Source: an uncultured Acidobacteriota bacterium (lineage in GTDB: Bacteria; Acidobacteriota; Terriglobia; UBA7540). Taken from it: a DNA stretch of 34,703 bases. The stretch lies in contig CALCEB010000039.1 in NCBI GenBank assembly GCA_937900045.1, positions 1 through 34,703 of the forward strand. Reading direction: 5' to 3'. Below the pieces are notes generated by a model. That model worked only from the letters and a program-made list of their open reading frames with translations, had not been told where the DNA came from and did not search any database. Each line of letters opens with the position of its first letter. The first letter of the stretch is position 1. Below, one piece after another: positions 32,915-34,703 of this stretch. The position numbers and the translations under genes were made by a program.

Positions 32915-34153
32915 GTGACAAGCCTGCTCCGATCGGCTTCAGCATCACGGCAAATGGCGTACACTTATAGCGGGGCGGCGGGGAGCATGGAGGCTGAGGT
33001 ATCGAGCGTGGAAGAGAAAGGCAGCCTGGTGGTGGACGCGCTGGCGCAGAACGAGGGCAATTCGTGGGCTGGATCGGGAGCGAATCCGTGGCATCTGGAC
33101 TCGAATACAGAGTCCATTCTATTTTTGACGGATATGAGTGACAAGCCCGCTCCTATCGGGTTCAGCATCACGGCTAATGGCGTACACTATTACCTCATTG
33201 ATCTGACCCTTCAACCCCACGAAACGCGGATGATCGACTTACGCAAGGTGCGCGACGCGCAGATTCCGGATTTCAAGGGCAACAAGATTCCGGCGGGAGT
33301 GACGGATGGCAGCATCGATTGGATCCGGCTGGCCAATGTTCCGGTTTCAGGCCGGTTGATGGTGATCAACCGCCAGGCGGGCATGACATCCAGCTACGAT
33401 TGCACTAACTGCTGCTGCCCGGGGCAGTTTTCGTCGATGAGCGCCCAGCCCGACATCTTCGATGCGGTCCTGATGTCCGAGTTCAGCGAATTCGGCATAG
33501 CAAGCTTTGCGGACTGCGATAACAACATCACCTACTATAACGAAACTAACGGTTCCACCTGGGCGTCCAGCGATCCCTCGGTCTGCAGCATCGCCGGGCC
33601 AGGAACCATCGACGCCGTTGGCCCCGGGTCGTGCACCATCTCGGCTTCGTTTGAGTCGCCCGGTTGGACCTGGGACGGCGGAGAATGCTTCCACGGCTTT
33701 CCCATTCAGAAGATTGGGTATTCGAACGACACCGTGCAGAAGCCTTTCTTTGTAAAGGTGGTGAAAGCCTCGACGTCCAGCACATGCTCAGGCGCGAGCT
33801 GCCTAATGCAGCTCTGGTACCAAGTGCTGGACACGAATCAGGTCCCAATTCGGACTGCAGGACTTAAAATAGTCGAGACCACGTCGATGACCTCAGCGAG
33901 CACGTGCACGGGCAACTTCGACGACGCGGGGAAGTGGCAAACCGACACGACGGGAACAATGACGACGCCGGATAACTGGTGGTGGTGCTGCCTGGAAGGG
34001 GCAAACTGCTATTTCTACTTTAAGCAAACGTTCACCGTGAACGGGTACCCCGTTCTAATCATCAACGGGGCTTACAATGGTTCGTACAACCTGGCCACGA
34101 TCCAGTGCAGCAACGGGAAAAGCCCTTGCCCGACCGTGGTACCACAACCCTGA
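32915..34153 (+). CDS. 5'-truncated copy of the secreted backbone with a different C-terminus
   Basis: A 412-codon frame. From 32966 to 33745 (780 bp) it matches codons 429-688 of the 839-aa gene without indels, at about 88% protein identity by hand count, including the DCTNCCCPG cluster. The last 135 residues (from FFVKVVKAS) are unrelated in sequence to the first gene's C-terminus but also Cys-rich (WWWCCLEGANC). The 5' end is broken: the preceding 70 bp (32896-32965) copy a later part of the backbone in another frame and the two are joined abruptly; the GTG at 32915 directly follows an in-frame TGA, and no signal peptide exists. It is therefore probably a silent or orphan cassette, not an expressed secreted protein. 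A partner-type gene follows. Confidence 0.65.
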   Translation: MTSLLRSASASRQMAYTYSGAAGSMEAEVSSVEEKGSLVVDALAQNEGNSWAGSGANPWHLDSNTESILFLTDMSDKPAPIGFSITANGVHYYLIDLTLQPHETRMIDLRKVRDAQIPDFKGNKIPAGVTDGSIDWIRLANVPVSGRLMVINRQAGMTSSYDCTNCCCPGQFSSMSAQPDIFDAVLMSEFSEFGIASFADCDNNITYYNETNGSTWASSDPSVCSIAGPGTIDAVGPGSCTISASFESPGWTWDGGECFHGFPIQKIGYSNDTVQKPFFVKVVKASTSSTCSGASCLMQLWYQVLDTNQVPIRTAGLKIVETTSMTSASTCTGNFDDAGKWQTDTTGTMTTPDNWWWCCLEGANCYFYFKQTFTVNGYPVLIINGAYNGSYNLATIQCSNGKSPCPTVVPQP

Positions 34154-34195
34154 CCGATGTGGACCGAGGGACGGGCGCCCCAGAAAGGAGTCTCG

Positions 34196-34655
34196 TTGAG
34201 GATTCGGCGGACCAACGTTTTTTTTCTGCTGGCAGGCTGTCTCGGCATGGCGCTAATGTTCCATGCCCCGGGGCGTAGGCCGCTTGCTGCGGGGCACCCG
34301 AGGACGTTCCAGGAGGTTATGCAAACCCGGATCCCTCCCCTCGACACCTCCGGCAAGACGCCGATCGAAGTATGGCTACACCTGGCCTACAAGTACAAGG
34401 TCCCAATGGCCTTGGAGCACGTCTCGAAGGGCGCGGCCTGCGAGCGCCTCCGCCTGCGCCTCCCGAGGCTCACCTTGAGGGCCGCCCTCGAGCGGATTGC
34501 GAGCGCCGTGCCGGATTACCGGGTGGACTTCTCCATGGGGATCGTGGATATATATTCGCCTCGGGCGCGAGCCGATCCCAAGAATCCGTTCAACGTGGTT
34601 GTTCGCAAATTTGACGTCGATGGTATGGGCACCCACATGGCGGACGCCCAACTGC
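34196..34655 (+). CDS. Secreted STN-like partner protein (copy 2), cut by contig end
   Basis: An open frame without a stop, from a TTG at 34196 preceded by AAAGGAGTC, running into the adaptor at 34656. It starts MRIRRTNVFFLLAGCLGMAL (signal peptide or lipoprotein-type; Cys15) and continues LDTSGKTPIEVWLHLAYKYK, LRLPRLTLRAALERIASAVP and DYRVDFSMGIVDIYSPR, aligning by pattern with the STN-like first half of the 241-aa partner, then NPFNVVVRKFDV and a shared AxQL. Similarity is low, so the two partners have diverged far more than the backbones. An eight-T run lies in its signal-peptide codons. 3' end missing. Confidence 0.65.
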
Positions 34656-34703
34656 CTGTCTCTTATACACATCTCCGAGCCCACGAGACAGGCAGAAATC
34701 TCG
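34656..34703. other. Illumina Nextera adaptor contamination
   Basis: CTGTCTCTTATACACATCT (34656-34674) is the Tn5 mosaic end, followed by CCGAGCCCACGAGAC (Nextera read-2 adaptor, 34675-34689), eight bases AGGCAGAA that fit an i7 index, and ATCTCG, the start of the P7 tail. Untrimmed library sequence, not genomic DNA. Confidence 0.98.

Noticed and set aside
34376..34684. Minus-strand frame of about 102 codons starting MGSEMCIRDR at the right end
   Set aside because: Its start is the Nextera adaptor and the rest is antisense to the partial partner gene.

Overview
The window reads as a contig of a GC-rich Gram-negative bacterium, most probably an acidobacterium. This is inferred from the mix of families: a valS-birA-coaX gene string, a DapE-like/asd/dapB/dapA/argJ string, a PEP-CTERM protein, several small secreted or uncharacterised families I associate with Acidobacteriota, and abundant palindromic intergenic repeats. 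It looks like a metagenome or draft assembly: the left end lies inside a dispersed repeat, and the last 48 bases are Illumina Nextera adaptor, not genome.

Layout. 1-1.7 kb: a small toxin-antitoxin-like pair (DUF4258 / YgiT-type zinc finger), a possible small basic protein and a thioredoxin-like redoxin. 2-3.4 kb: a CoA-disulfide-reductase-type flavoprotein. 3.8-5.9 kb: a receiver domain fused to a very long Glu/Ala/Pro-rich tail. 5.9-6.8 kb: a repeat-rich non-coding stretch with a large nested palindrome, a possible gene remnant and a REPIN-like element. 6.8-10 kb: an HtrA-like protease next to a LuxR-type regulator with a degenerate receiver, an NADP-binding F420-reductase-like protein and a DinB-fold protein. 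10.1-15.8 kb (minus strand): valS-birA-coaX-hypothetical, with palindromic repeats in two of the gaps. 17-18 kb: a CDF zinc transporter. 18-23.4 kb (minus strand): M20 peptidase (probably DapE)-asd-dapB-dapA-argJ, for diaminopimelate/lysine and arginine synthesis, again with repeats between genes. 23.7 kb: tRNA-Ile(GAT). 24-29.2 kb: a PEP-CTERM protein, an ECF sigma/anti-sigma pair, two small proteins, an RlpA-SPOR protein and a HIT hydrolase.

29.5-34.65 kb is the most unusual part. A large secreted modular protein (839 aa), with an 11-G tract inside its signal-peptide codons, is followed by a small secreted STN-like partner. Then comes a 5'-truncated second copy: 780 bp of the same backbone without indels (about 88% protein identity by my hand count), carrying a different C-terminus, followed by a second, divergent partner cut by the contig end. 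The order backbone-tip1-partner1-[backbone fragment]-tip2-partner2 resembles the main-gene plus orphan-cassette layout of Rhs/polymorphic-toxin loci, and the G tract could switch expression. This functional reading is inference.

A REP/REPIN-like family (GTAG next to a CGGCGCTC hairpin, arranged head to head) occurs at six places. Two copies are flanked by 7-bp direct repeats that look like target-site duplications.
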